DNA of 64,000 bases, from positions 12,388,983-12,452,982 of the forward strand of contig NC_058337.1 in NCBI RefSeq assembly GCF_905475395.1, given 5' to 3'. The stretch comes from Chrysoperla carnea (lineage: Eukaryota; Arthropoda; Insecta; Neuroptera; Chrysopidae). Under the pieces are notes generated by a model that did not search any database, had not been told where the DNA came from, and saw only the letters and a program-made list of their open reading frames with translations. How positions within the stretch are numbered: position 1 is the stretch's first letter; each line of letters begins with the position of its first letter. Shown piece after piece: positions 23,277 through 34,759 of this stretch. The position numbers and the translations under genes are program-made.

Positions 23277-23984
23277 CCAATCAAAAAATAACTTAACCAA
23301 AACTTGCAGAGTTTGATGAGAGACATCATGAACGGACATCATATTGGACCAAGTTCTCCGCGTTGCTTTAATAGTCAATTTAGATTCTAAACGTTAAGAG
23401 ATAGAATAACACTTTAAATAAGAAAGTTGATCCTCATTCAAAAACTAACATTTTTTATTTAAAACATTTTTTCGAAAATCGTTAGCTTTCGGAGGAAATG
23501 CGACTTAAAAATATGTCATTATTGCATTTAATCGAAATAAAATACGGTAGCTTTAGAAAATTTTTTTACATAAAAGGTACCAAAGACTATGAAGGTCAAT
23601 TGTCTGTGTTAATAAAATATAAGCTCAGTTAAATTTTCAAGATCATTTGAAATTAAAGGTCTTATGACCTTGAAACTAATGTCCTCTATTGCCCTTGACA
23701 ACTAACGGCTAAAGCATTTTTATGTAGATAGCGTGTTTTCTTTCGATTAATTGCCATAATGACATATTTCTCCGCAAGCTAACGATTTTCGAAAAAAATG
23801 TTAATTTTTGTATGAGAATCAATTTTCTAATTTAAAGTGTTATTCTATCTATTACCGTTTATAATCTAAATTGACTATTAAAGCAACTCGGAGATCTAGG
23901 TCCAATCTGATTTCAGAACATAATGCGCCCATTAAACTCCAAAATCAGCTATTGGCCATAATAGATTAAAATTGTCCACCATGT
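23277..23984. mobile_element. Mariner-like element R2, degraded copy
   Basis: It matches the element at 44279-45405: ccaatcaaaaaataact near the left, gtcaatttagattctaaacg, tgcgacttaaaaatatgtc, and at the right a diverged end ccaccatg before TA. Two long inner blocks (about 23376-23540 and 23740-23880) are inverted copies of each other, so the element folds back on itself. There is no transposase ORF. Confidence 0.7.
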
Positions 23985-24009
23985 ATACATTAATTGATTA
24001 ATGTATTTT

Positions 24010-24055
24010 TTCTTTAATAAGAAACATACGGTGGGTGCTAAATTTAGAGAGATAG
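24010..24055. repeat. Short hairpin ggtgcta ... tagcacc
   Basis: GGTGCTA at about 24032 pairs with TAGCACC at about 24052, with a short loop. The function is unknown and it may be chance. Confidence 0.3.
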
Positions 24056-24316
24056 CACCCGCTTTACAAGTGATGGCAACAACGCGTCTTATCGGATAAT
24101 CACGGTTGTTGTCGCTAAAAAAAAGTCGTTAGATGTGAAAAACATTCGTGATTAATTTTTGTTAAATCTTTGAATCAAAGTTAATGCTTCCGCTTTTGAA
24201 AAGTACTAGAGGTGACAGCTTTAATAGAAAGTGAACAAAAATAAAAATTTGTGAAAATATTAAAAACAATGTAGATAAATGAATGTTGTACGACTTCGAG
24301 CGTTAGTTTGTGTAGT

Positions 24317-24575
24317 CCACATATGTAATACTTCTATATGGTTAGCCGACCATTTGAGCCCGTAAGAGGAACAGTCACAGGAAGAGTGAGATGTATCTAT
24401 AATAGGTAGTTTTTATATAATAAAAAGAAATGTTTGTATGCAGATAGACGTATTTATATGAATGTGTTGGTAAAAATAATAAACATGAGAGAGAAACAAT
24501 TGTCTGCACTGCTCGAAATTCGCCGGACCTCTTTCTCGGCTGGCCATATAGGAGTATTACATATATGGTGTAACC
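24317..24575. mobile_element. Small MITE with ~35 bp inverted ends
   Basis: Left: catatgtaatacttctatat, then ggttagccga. Right: tcggctggccatatagg, then agtattacatatatgg. The arms are imperfect reverse complements, with about 190 bp between them, including an AT-rich middle. It is non-coding. The superfamily is not determined. Confidence 0.65.
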
Positions 24576-25384
24576 CCATTATAAATATTAAATACATTTA
24601 ATAGAGAAGATGCATGCAGCGGGTTTTATTTTATTTTATTTTATTAAAAGCCTTGCAGAATGGCATGTTAAATAATTTTCGAAACCTATTTTATTTTATA
24701 AATAGACCCTTAATTAATACGAAAAGATTATTTTTATTAAACGTCACAAAGCATATATAATCTTACAAAACTATTATTATTTGTGTATAAATTTATAGAA
24801 CTTGATTTCATTTATCGAAAAAGACAAATATTTTTCTTCATAGAAATTTAGAGAAATCGGATTTCGTTTTCTTTTAAAATATGATTAAAGTGGTCGTTTT
24901 TGGATATTAATAAAATCCAGAAATTATTAAGAATTATGCATTTTTTTATTAGTCACGCTATCTAGATAGTGTATGACTTCGGAAACTGTACCTAGGTTCC
25001 GATAACTTAAAAATTAAGGTAAATTTTGAAAAATTTTACCTTTCCTTAAGTCAGTTTTTTCACAATAAGAAAGTCGTAATATTCTAATAATTTTAGTTTT
25101 AAATCTTAATTTTTTCGCTTGATAAATTGGTTTAAATACCGAAAAATATTATTTTTTATTTAAAATCGGCAGTTTTTTATAAATCTCGAACTGGAAAAAC
25201 TCCGCCCATTTCCAATCAAATGCGATTAAGCAGGTAATTTTGCCTTTAATTTTTTTTTGGTTTAAAATTTATATTTTTAATGAAATGATGCCCCATTTAT
25301 TATACAGGTTGCTTTTTTAGGTTGACATATGCTTGAAATTCGAAAAATAACTTTTATTGATAAAAATTATTCAAGCAAATAATA

Positions 25385-25747
25385 TATACAAGTTAATTTA
25401 AAAAACTCCCGAACAATTTTTCGGGTACGGAAACCTAAACTCGCAATTGAAACATATCTAAAAACACCCTTGTTTAAATAATCTTTTTCCTTAAAGGCTT
25501 TTCCAACTGAACCGATTTTGAAGATCAGCGCCAATTTTTTAGATTTTTCGAGTAACGAACTCTAAACTCGAGCTTGACATAGATAAGAACCCTCTCCATT
25601 AAATTACCTTTCAAACGAAATAAAAAAAATCAAAATCATTTCATTCGTTTAGGCGCTACGATGCCACAGACAGACGGACAGATAGGCACACACGCACATA
25701 GCGGTCAAACATATATCACCCTTTTTTTTTAGTACGGGGGTTAAAAA
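25385..25747 (+). repeat. Dispersed insect repeat R10
   Basis: It contains tttttcgggtacgga, then cctaaactcg, ccattaaattacctttca, ttcgtttaggcgctacg, a cagacagacggacag run, tagcggtcaaac and a final cgggggttaaaaat. A second copy in the same order is at about 50320-50667. I have seen this tail type widely in insect genomes but cannot name its class. Confidence 0.65.
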
Positions 25748-26435
25748 TAATTTGGTGTTTGGGTTTTCAAGATCAGTCTATTCCATAACTGATAATCGAT
25801 AGATGAACTTTTTCAATCAGAAAGTTGTTATTGATTAAAAAAGTAATATTTTTTCGCAAACCGTACAGTTTAGATAAAAACGGACTGGCATGTTTTACCC
25901 AAAATTGTTTTTTCGTATAATTGTTTCTGCGAAATATACTCTTCGAAAAAAAATTTCCAATAAATCCAAAACAAGTGGTTCGTTTTTCTATAAAGATCAA
26001 TTAAGTTCAATAAAATTTTTACTATCAATTACTGTCTAAACTATTCGGTTTACAAAAAAAATTTTCAAACGAAAAATGTTAACTTATTTATAAAGAACAA
26101 TTTTGTAATTTAAAGCGTTTATCTAATGATTGTTAGTTATGAATCAGAGTGACGTTTTAATTGAACCTGAAAACTTTGATCGAATTCGATGTCGGTCTAA
26201 GATGTGCGCCTTTGAAACTAAAATTCTTTGTTTGAAGAATTTTCCCCAATTAAATTTATTTATCGAGTTTCAAGCATATGTTAACTTAAAAAAGACAGTA
26301 TATATTTTTCTAAATTAATGGGAAAATTTTTGTTTACAAAACCGTTGGAGGAATTTTACCCAATGTGACTAAATAGAGTTAAGCAAACATAATTGATAAA
26401 TAAAACAAAAACTATGCAATACAAATATTATTTAC

Positions 26436-27328
26436 CTTTTGCACTTCAACCAAGGTTTCTTTCAACATATCCACTCGTTTCCTAGGATTTGCTTCCTCAC
26501 CTGTAGAGGCAGACACTGTTACTTCATAGCAGTCTTGTGAATCATTACGTCGATGGCTAATACTAATAATTGATGTATTATTTTTCAAACATTTTAACTC
26601 TTTCTTTAATTTATTCAAATCTTGCATATAGCCACGTACTTTTTTATCCATCCAAACTTTATTATCCAATTCAGTAGCACCGTTATTAGTTTCCTCTAAT
26701 TTTTTCAATTTTTTCTTTATACTATTTATTTGCTTTTGTATTTGTCGAATTCGAGCTTCAACCGGATTTATTGGTGTATTTTCTATAGATTTTTTTGATT
26801 GCATCGGTATAAATGGTTCTAAATACACTTTGCGTGACATGATTAACGAATTACGTGGTGACAACAACATTGGACAAGGCGGAGCTGAAGGTGGATGTTG
26901 ATTAGAACTAGATATTTCTTCTTCTATAAATAAATAGTTTGAACAGATTGGTTCTGAACTATCAATTTGCTCATGTAAAGTATTCAGATCTAAAGGAAGT
27001 TCGGCTTCAGATTTAGATAATTTTGGTGATGATTTAGTTGTATCATTGTCCAAAATTTCATTACCGTTTAATTTACTCTCGCCATCATTACTGACTTTAT
27101 TGATTTTTTGATCTTTTAATGTTTTTCGTTTTTTTATTCCAGATGTTACAATTTTGCTTCGACCTCGTGGTGCTAGAGGTCGTGAAAAACGTTCACTAGT
27201 ACGTCGCTTTTCATGTTCTGTTTCAAAATCAGACAAAAATTTTTGTTCATTGAAAAAACGATTTTTAGGGTCTCGATTTGGTGATACCTTGTTTGGTGAA
27301 TGTCTTCGATCTTGCAATGGTGTAGAAT
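26436..27328 (-). CDS. FAM13-family protein, exon b
   Basis: The exon opens after ttttag (27329-27330) with AT, which completes a codon begun by the last G of the previous exon (G|AT, Asp). It ends CAAAAG|gtaaat at 26436 in phase 0. It codes 297 whole codons. In the joined protein (first visible residue = 1) residues 243-430 are low-complexity, Ser/Lys-rich and probably disordered. Residues about 432-456 form a Lys-rich coiled coil (ARIRQIQKQINSIKKKLKKL) and about 470-491 a second one (GYMQDLNKLKKELKCLK). This pair corresponds to the central coiled coil of vertebrate FAM13 proteins. The last residues, KETLVEVQK, lead directly into the next conserved block. Confidence 0.88.
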
Positions 27329-29909
27329 CTAAAATAGAAAACATATAGCTGAGATAAATTACAAATAAAATATGGCAAACCTCAGAACACGGTTATAACA
27401 GGTGCATTTAGTTAACTCCTTTTTTTTTCATTTTAAAGATCATTTATAAAAACTTATACCTTCAACCGGTTTAAGCTAACATAGAAATTTTAGGAATAAA
27501 AAAAAGAGTAAATTTTAATGGAGATGGTAATTAAGTTTTTTATCTTTAAATAATCGAAGTATTAAAATCGAAAAATGACCAAAAGCTCGGAATTTAAAAG
27601 TACACCTGTTTTTTGTGGGAGCGGGTGCAAACTGTTCGTACGAGGATGTAGAAAAAAGTCAGTTTGGTCAGAAGGTATGGTTTTTAAATGCCACAATTCA
27701 AATGAAAATGAAATGCTTTTAATGTTCAAATGAAAAATTAAAAATGACATAGTTGCATTTTTATTTAAAAATCTTGAGGATCAGTTATTTATTGTTGTAG
27801 TACATAGCATCTAACGGACCGTCATCAGTATCGAAACATACCACATCGTTGTCGGTTACAGTAATGACATTTTCAGCATTTTTTACCGTGGGGACGAGTA
27901 TTAGATAATTTTCTTTCCATTTCCAATCTGTTGGCATTATTATTTTCTTTCTTTACTTGCGTCAAAACAAAAAAAACTTTCTTTAACACTAGGTCATTAT
28001 GAATTTTCCGATTTCTAAATTAAAACAGTGATCAGCGCCCTCAATAACTCTACAGGAGAAAATTTTAATTCACTTTTGTTGTTTACTCTTATTAAAAATG
28101 ATAATTTTCTTTTAGCAATCGATATAGATTCTGAACTAGAGCTATTCACGAGTATTTTAAGACCAAAACCACGGCGATCCGTCAACTTCCCATAAAATCG
28201 GTACAGAAGAGTTATTTTCATCTAAAATTAATCATTTATCTAGAGATTTTTTTTAAATCTGAACGGATCTTTAAGTTGAGATTGATTTAATTCTTGGATA
28301 GCAGCATTTGAAGAAAATGAATATATGTGTGGATTATGGCACGCAAAATACAAAAAAATAAAAAATGTTTTTTTAACGAAAATCTTTTGAAAAAAAAATT
28401 GCACATTTCACAAAAAAGTTGTATTCGAAATGTTAAAAAAATTTTTTTTTAATGGCCTTGCCTGCATGCAGGCCCGTGCGAACGATTTGGACCCCCCAAA
28501 CCCCTCCCATTGAGAATCTGTCCACATAAATTTTGAATTAACAATATAGTCTTGTAAATGCACTTATTTATGAAACACATTTTCACTAACGAATCAGATA
28601 TCCATATACATGCATATTTTAAGCTCGGTATATTCTTTGACTTTGTCTTTGAGCCGAGGACTTCAAACTAAAAAGGATTTTAGCGAGGCTATCGAACTGG
28701 CTGTTGCTGCGAAAAATATGTTGATTGAAAGAAGAGAATACAACATAGAGCGGAAGCTGAGGTTCACGTCATAACAGACTCAACGTCGTACAACAATATA
28801 CAGACTGATTCAGTTGAAGATTATAGATACATTTTGAATCATCGCAATATTTTATCAAATTTTGCTTGTCTTTTTCTCAACAAAATGAAAAATTTAGATG
28901 AAAACTCTTGCTCGACTTTTTGAATTAGAATATTCAATTTTGCACAATGATTCCCGTGACATATGAATCGAAGAAGTTCAATTTTGTCCGAAAACGCATT
29001 TCCGGGTAACAACAATTCAATCGAAGCACACGATATTTGCAATAAAGATGCGTTTTCGAATTTCTACCAAATGTTTCACGTTCTTGCAGTTTTGTCTGTG
29101 ACAACAGCGACGAGTGAACACTCTTCTTTAAACTTGCGTCTCAAAACATACCTTAATGTAGAGGCCAATACACATAGAGTTTTGGAGTAGTTTTGCAAGT
29201 TTTTTCTGTACCTTTCAAAATTAACTTATTGAAAAATAGTGACTGAATATATCATTTTGACTTAATCAAACGTTCTCTTACTCGGAAAAAATAATATCTT
29301 GTTTTTATTGACTTTATAATCTACCATGGTGAACAAAACTTTGATCCCTTCCCTCGGCTATTTCCTGCACACGGGCCTACCTGCAGTTACCATGCAGGAG
29401 CTATTGCTTTTGTAATTATACCCGAAATTATACATTCAATTTGAAAATCAACTTGATCAAGGCAACTCCAAAAAGTTTTGAGATTGCCTTGCTCCGCTTT
29501 GGCAGACCGTGTTCATAAAAACTTTACTAGTGCAGTGAAATCAGGGTCGAAATATTAATTTTTTTGATAATGAACCGATTTTGATCTAGCACGGCTTATT
29601 TTGTTCGTAATTAAATTTAGATAAAACCCTTAAATTAGTTAGTGACAATTTCTCACCCTCTTTTCGCTTATTCGACTTTTATGCCCCATAGTTCCCGAGA
29701 CGAATTAAAAATATAAATGAGGAAGAAAATACCATTCATGGGGTTTTTAGGGTCGCTGAATTCGAATTTTATAATAAAAAAATATGAAAATTCAAAATGG
29801 CGGGAGAAAAGTTTAATTCAATTCAGTTTTAAACCGAAATACTTATTTCGACCCCTGATAATAAAAAACACAGTTAAAATAAATATATTAAGAAAATTTT
29901 ATTATTTAC
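27329..29909 (-). other. FAM13 intron a-b (2581 bp)
   Basis: The donor is gtaaat (29909 downwards) and the acceptor is tctattttag. It contains a hAT relic (28469-29384). 29520-29840 shares blocks with 35100-35340 (agggtcga, cacggctcattttgttcgta and gggtcgctgaattc type), a further low-copy repeat. No other gene is seen. Confidence 0.8.
28469..29384 (+). mobile_element. hAT-family DNA transposon relic
   Basis: The left edge caggcccgtgcgaa and the right edge cacacgggcctacctg are imperfect inverted ends of hAT type (CAG...CTG). The interior (about 28963-29190) encodes the C-terminal dimerisation region of a hAT transposase: FYQMFHVLAVLSVTTATSEHS, then RLKTYL, close to the family's LPVxxAxxERxFS...LK.YLR pattern. 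Stops and frameshifts occur upstream, so it is dead. No convincing 8 bp target duplication was found. It lies inside an intron of the FAM13 gene on the opposite strand. Confidence 0.7.
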
Positions 29910-30636
29910 CTTCATAATCAACTTTAATTTCCTGTACGGATGCATGCTGCGGATGATGTTTCGGACTAGAATTTTCAATGTCACTTTCAACTTGTTGTGT
30001 TAAAATTTTCTTTTTAAAATCCTCATGACTGGATACACGACGTATATCTTTTAAATGGCTGATTTCTTTATTGACGATAGTATGTAAAGGACGTTCTTCA
30101 GAATTCGATCGTATTAATTTACGTTCTTGGTCCTCGGACGGACTGATTATTTCATGATGTTCTTTACGTTTTCGTATGTTGATCGGTGATGTCTCACAAT
30201 TCTTATTTAATTCAACAAGTTTAGTTAATTTTAATCCAATTTGTGGTGATGTATTATTGTCAGATACATTTTGTTTTAACTCATTTTGATTGAGATGTGA
30301 TCGATCTCTCTCTTGAGATCGATCACGTTTCCGTGTTGATTTCTTAGTTGATTCCATGCCAATATTTGGTGTTGTTTTATCAATGGTGGTGGTATCTTGT
30401 TGTGATCGTCCTAATGATAATGTACCACTTAATATACGTTTCACTTTTGCAAATCGACTCTCTGTTAAACGTTTATCTTTTTTTGTTTTATATATTGCTA
30501 CGGCTGTACTTTTTTGGTCACATTCACTACTTTGGCAATATTCATCGTCGTTGGTGGGTGTTGTTTGTGTTGGAGTTGTTGGATCAACAGGACGCCTCAT
30601 TGCTTCTCTAGGATCTTTATTGATTGTTGTGCTGCA
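29910..30636 (-). CDS. FAM13-family protein, exon a (5' part incomplete)
   Basis: The exon opens after atttacag (30637-30640) and stays open from its first base (Cys-Ser-Thr-Thr-...), so it may be coding from an upstream exon. Alternatively translation may start at the Met in ...Glu-Ala-Met-Arg-Arg-Pro (ATG at 30598-30600). It ends GAAG|gtaaat at 29910, one base into a codon that the next exon completes. The 242 codons are Ser/Thr/Lys-rich and probably disordered, and do not resemble a RhoGAP domain. Assignment to FAM13 rests on the phase match, the even spacing and the strand. Upstream exons, including any RhoGAP domain as in vertebrate FAM13A/B, are not identified in the window. Confidence 0.75.
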
Positions 30637-31695
30637 CTGTAAATAAAATTTAATAAAATTTACCTATTTAGTCTTTATTTAGAAATTTAATTCCCCGATA
30701 ATATAACTATAATCAGTTTTTTCGAATTAAAAGAACGGTCAATTTGGCTGAAATTGTGAAATGTTATAGATCTCGATATTCTCATCAAAAGTTATCATTG
30801 GCCCAAAGTGATCCTATGGATAGTTTTAGAGATATACAGGCGGGAAGTTTGGGATATTGGCTATGGGCTTAAGTTAATGTAAACTGGGTCCCAATCGATT
30901 TGGCTGAAATTGTAAAGCAACCTCAAGATTCGGGTGTTGTATTTCCAAAACCACATTGCGAAAATAAGCCTTTTTAGATTGACCTTGATACAACCTTGAC
31001 TTGACCTCTAAATAATTTCAGGGCATAAGTGATTTTCCAATCTTGGCCACTCCAAAAACCCAGCAATTTTTGAATACTAATACCAGAGACTCAGAAATGG
31101 TAGCACAAACCCATAACCAATTTGATACACTTCTCCCCTGCATATCTCTGAAACTATCCATAGGATCACTTTGGGTCAATGCAAACATTTGATCGGATTG
31201 TCGAGATCTATAACATTTCACAATTTTAACTAAATCGAGCGGGGTCCAATTTACAATAACTCAAGCCCATAGCCAATATCACAAACTTCCCCACCTCCTG
31301 TATATCTCCGAAACTATCCATAAAATCACTTCGAGCCAATTATAAATTTTGATCAAAATGTCGAGATCTATAACATTTCACAATTTCAGCCAAATCGACC
31401 GGTATCCAATTTATATTTAATTTGTGCGGAGTCCTTTTTAACAATTAAATGACAAAGTTTGTATTTGTACTACTAACATAAACAGTAATTATTGCAGTAT
31501 GTTTAATTTGAACACTTCCCGATCTAATTGTAAATATAAAATATTTAACAATTAAATTAATACTTCTTAAAGTAAATACTAAATAAATTATGTACTAAAT
31601 AAATTATGAATAGTTTCCTGAAACATTATTATTAAGTTATGGTATTTTATACCATTAGCAGAACGTCATTTTTATACCCTGTATAAATTTATGAA
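30637..31695. repeat. Upstream flank with a three-copy repeat R12
   Basis: A unit of about 165 bp occurs once forward (about 30740-30900) and twice in reverse (31080-31245 and 31255-31420). Landmarks are ggctgaaattgtgaaatg, tatagatctcgat, gatcctatggatagtttt and ggatattggctatgggctt. The forward and reverse copies make a large inverted repeat directly upstream of the first visible FAM13 exon. No coding signal is present. Confidence 0.7.
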
Positions 31696-31700
31696 ATATA

Positions 31701-32840
31701 CAGAGTGCTACTTAAGTTGGCTACATATGGAAAACTTATTTATTAAAAAAGGTTTCCGAAAAAAAGTTATTCTTTATAAAAGTCTTTGCTTTCAAAAATA
31801 TTAACATTCAGCTATTCACTCTTGACATCGAATGACAAGGTGTCCTCAAATTGAAAAAATCGACAGGAATGATAATAATTCTTTAGAAATGTTTGACTAT
31901 TTTGAACAGATAATAAGGGAAACGATTCAAGAAATCACTACCGAGATATGTAGGAGTTTTAACACTATTGTAAAAGAACAATTACATGTATAGACTAGTA
32001 AGAATTTCAGAAAATCGAACTTTTAGAAACATTTTATATTACTTTTGGGCAAAAAGTCTTTTCCCCCTATTTCGATCCTGCTGAATCAGAATATGCCGGT
32101 TGCTCAACCGAAATCTCGATCGGAAGTGAGATATTCAAGATGGCGGTCAGATTTTTGCCTCTTTTTTTAGTTTTCTCAATATAAGTCGAAAACTATGGAT
32201 TTTTTTTAGAAAATGTTTTCTTTATGTTTTTAAAAATAAAAGAAGAAAATTGCTACAATTTCAAATCAAAATCAGCTCTGTAAGTTTAATACTTACTGAG
32301 ATACAGCTCTCAAAAAATAGGCAATTTTTTCGAAAAAAGTGAAATTTTCATACTTGGTCTATTTTCGACTCAGATATCGAGGAAAATACTTATTTTATGG
32401 GTGAAATCATGGGAAAAGTTGTTAAAGCAAATATAATTGGCTTTAACATAAGCAAAGAACGATGTCTCTAGGCCATATCGTTCACTCACAAATCTTAAAA
32501 ATCCAAAAAAAAGAGAAAACTGCATTTTTCGCCAATTTGCTGTGTTTAGTTCTCATAATGATTTGAAGGTAGTTTGAAAGGATAAATCATATACATACAC
32601 AATAGTCCAGAAGCGAATCGCAAAATAACTTGTCTTATCGATAATAGAAGTGTTGTGGGGCACCCGGTAGGAACTATGTTCCTTTCGTTTTAAATTATGT
32701 ATTCTCGTTATTATCTGTTCTAAATGGTCTACATTTCTAAACAACCATTAACATTCCTGTCGAACTTTTCATACAAAATTTTTCCTAAACGTGATAATAA
32801 AAAAGTTTTCAATGTGTAGCCAACGTAAGTAGACACTCTG
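31701..32840. mobile_element. Mariner-like TIR element R3, 1.1 kb
   Basis: The left end cagagtgctacttaagttgg, then ctacatatgg, is inverted at the right end (cacattgaaaac ... agcc ... cactctg), and both are flanked by TA. The inverted ends are about 50 bp, and a further inner pair (caggaatgataat and attaacattcctg) extends them. There is no transposase, so it is non-autonomous. A reverse-oriented fragment is at 5690-6260. Confidence 0.75.
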
Positions 32841-33220
32841 TATATGATCTTTCCATTTTTGTAAAAAAAAAAAAATTAACTAAATTTTTTTTCAAAATCC
32901 CAATTGTATACAGAAGTGAACAAAAGTTTTTTTTAAAATATAAGATTTTTATTTTAAGAGATCTGGACATTCAGTTAAAATTAAGAGTTTAATTAATTAT
33001 TCAACAGATGGAGTTACAGTAAACCGGTGAGTTTTATACCATAAACATTAGGATTTTTGAATAAAATTTTGTTATCACTTTTTAATTTATATGCATTCAA
33101 TTGTAAATCAGCTAAAATAACAACCCAATTACTGACAGAAGTTCATAGAACTGAAATTTTAAACGATATGATACTCACACAACATTGATTCAGTCAATAT
33201 AGACGAAAAAAAGGCCGGAC

Positions 33221-33914
33221 CTGGAAAAAATTACAATACTGACTCTGAGGTTATAGATCGTTAGGGGGGCATGTAAATAACTTTAAAAAAAATTAAGAGA
33301 ATTTTTCGTTCCGCTGTTTTTGAGAAAATCCAAAAAAATGGGGAAAAAAAATTTGGAATGCGTTTTTCTCGGAATCTATTGGTTTAAGGGAAAAGTTTTT
33401 CAAATAAAAAATGTAGGAGACATTGTCAGCTACATTTTATGTCATTGGAGCAACGTCATACGAGTTAAATTACAAAAAGCAGGTGGCGTTAAAGTATCAA
33501 AAAAGGGTTTTTCACGATTTTCATTAAGAAAAAATGATGTTTTTGTAAAAGTGTAAATGAGAAAGTTGTTTGACTCAAAATTAGCTTCAACTTTTATTTA
33601 AACAATTTTTATGAAAAACTTACTTACCCTTTTTTTGATACTTTAACGCCACCTACTTTTTGTAATTTAACTCGTATGACGTTGCTCCAATGACATAAAA
33701 TGTAGCTGACAGTGTCTTCTACATTTTTTATTTGAAAAACTTTTCCCTTAAATCAATAGATTCCGAGAAAAACACATTCCAAATTTTTTTTCCCCATTTT
33801 TTTGGATTTTCTCAAAAACAGCGGAACGAAAAATTCTCTTAATTTTTTTTTAAGTTATTTACATGCCCCCGTAACGATCTATAACCTCAGAGTCAGTATT
33901 GTAATTTTTTCCAG
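33221..33914. repeat. Fold-back with ~287 bp arms and 119 bp loop
   Basis: The arm at 33221-33507 pairs with 33627-33914 almost base for base. Landmarks: ctggaaaaaattacaatac at the outer left and its complement at the outer right; gcaacgtcatacgagttaaa and its complement inside. The arms are so similar that an RNA would fold to a near-perfect ~290 bp duplex. The ORFs on either arm (33320-33556 and 33802-33996) are by-products of the repeat. The flanks show no obvious target duplication. Confidence 0.85.
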
Positions 33915-33978
33915 TCAAAATGCCAGATTTACTGTACCAATTTTCTTACACACAAAAAGTAAACAAAACAAAAGAAAC

Positions 33979-34060
33979 TTACCAAACAGCCTTTAGCGCA
34001 AAACCACACGTTTCCTATTATTATATCAATTTCGATATATTCCGATAAAAATTCAATTGA
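33979..34060 (-). other. Candidate 5' exon ending in a consensus splice donor
   Basis: On the minus strand ggctgtttg is followed by gtaagtttc, a strong donor. The preceding 31 codons are open in the phase that would join the first visible FAM13 exon (phase 0), but contain no ATG and begin after a stop. It may be an untranslated first exon or chance. No acceptor or promoter was seen. Confidence 0.2.
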
Positions 34061-34429
34061 TTTTGTAGAATTGGTTCAATTATTTAAAAAAAATATTATT
34101 TTGTCTCAAAAAAAAACGGTTTAATTAATGAATTATTTTAAATGGCAAGACGATAAAACTTAAACGTAGATAAGTAAATAAATATACAGGTAAAAATGAA
34201 AAATGATGTCGATAAGAGATCGAAAATGATGTTTTTTCTTTTTTTTTAAATTATAAATTAATATATATATGGTAGGTATATTATTTATGATTGGTTTATG
34301 TATGTCGATTTACTATTTAGAAATTAAAAAACAAAAATTAAAAATTATATGTTGTTGAAATGAAATTGATTTTTATTTAACGTTAACGTGTTTAATTGTT
34401 TTAAGTTTATTTTCTTCTTAAGATTTATT

Positions 34430-34460
34430 TTGTTCACGGGTTCATATCCCGATCACGACA
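34430..34460 (+). other. Isolated Pol III B-box-like motif
   Basis: cacgggttcatatcccgatc resembles the T arm (B box) of a tRNA-derived element. No matching A box or tRNA fold was found upstream, so it is a weak SINE trace only. Confidence 0.25.
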
Positions 34461-34686
34461 CATCGCTGAATCTATGGTTGTTTCAAAAAATGTGTTGATA
34501 CTAGTCGTAATGTAAGCATGGATTTGATCAACAAACACCAATCAAATCCTTGTCTCTTAGACTGTTTATTCGAATTTACATGTGGTCCAATTTTTCATAC
34601 TTGGCAAACAAAGTTGTTATTATTTTAAGATTTCAAGGGTGACGTAATATTTTATGGAATTTTGTTTAGTAAATATTTTCACGTGC

Positions 34687-34723
34687 TTATAATTTATCTT
34701 CAATTTTCTTCTTTTTCTTTAAT
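34687..34723 (-). CDS. Possible terminal exon of another minus-strand gene
   Basis: On the minus strand a good acceptor (tgtttgtttcag) is followed by a short frame, LKKKKKIEDKL, and then TAA. An AATAAA lies about 120 bases further downstream (34565-34570). Lys-rich C-termini of this kind are common, so the parent protein cannot be named. If real, its other exons lie at higher coordinates. It could also be a 5' exon of the FAM13 gene or chance. Confidence 0.25.
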
Positions 34724-34759
34724 CTGAAACAAACAAAACAATCATTTAATAAAAAAAAA

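Larger units (their letters stand above)
22530..26435 (-). other. FAM13 intron b-c (3906 bp)
   Basis: The donor is gtaaat at 26435 downwards and the acceptor is cattgcag at 22530. It holds an R2 mariner-like copy (23277-23984), a small MITE (24317-24575), a TTTTATTTTA run (24626-24646) and repeat R10 (25385-25747). The ORFs at 25773-26000 and 26130-26318 show no protein family and are not called. Confidence 0.8.

Noticed and set aside
27154..27348. Plus-strand ORF across FAM13 exon b
   Set aside because: Antisense of a well-supported exon; no family.
30348..30646. Plus-strand ORFs across FAM13 exon a
   Set aside because: Two overlapping frames antisense of the exon; hydrophobic by composition only.
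33320..33996. ORFs on both arms of the 33.2 kb fold-back
   Set aside because: Explained by the inverted repeat; composition Lys/Phe-rich without domains.
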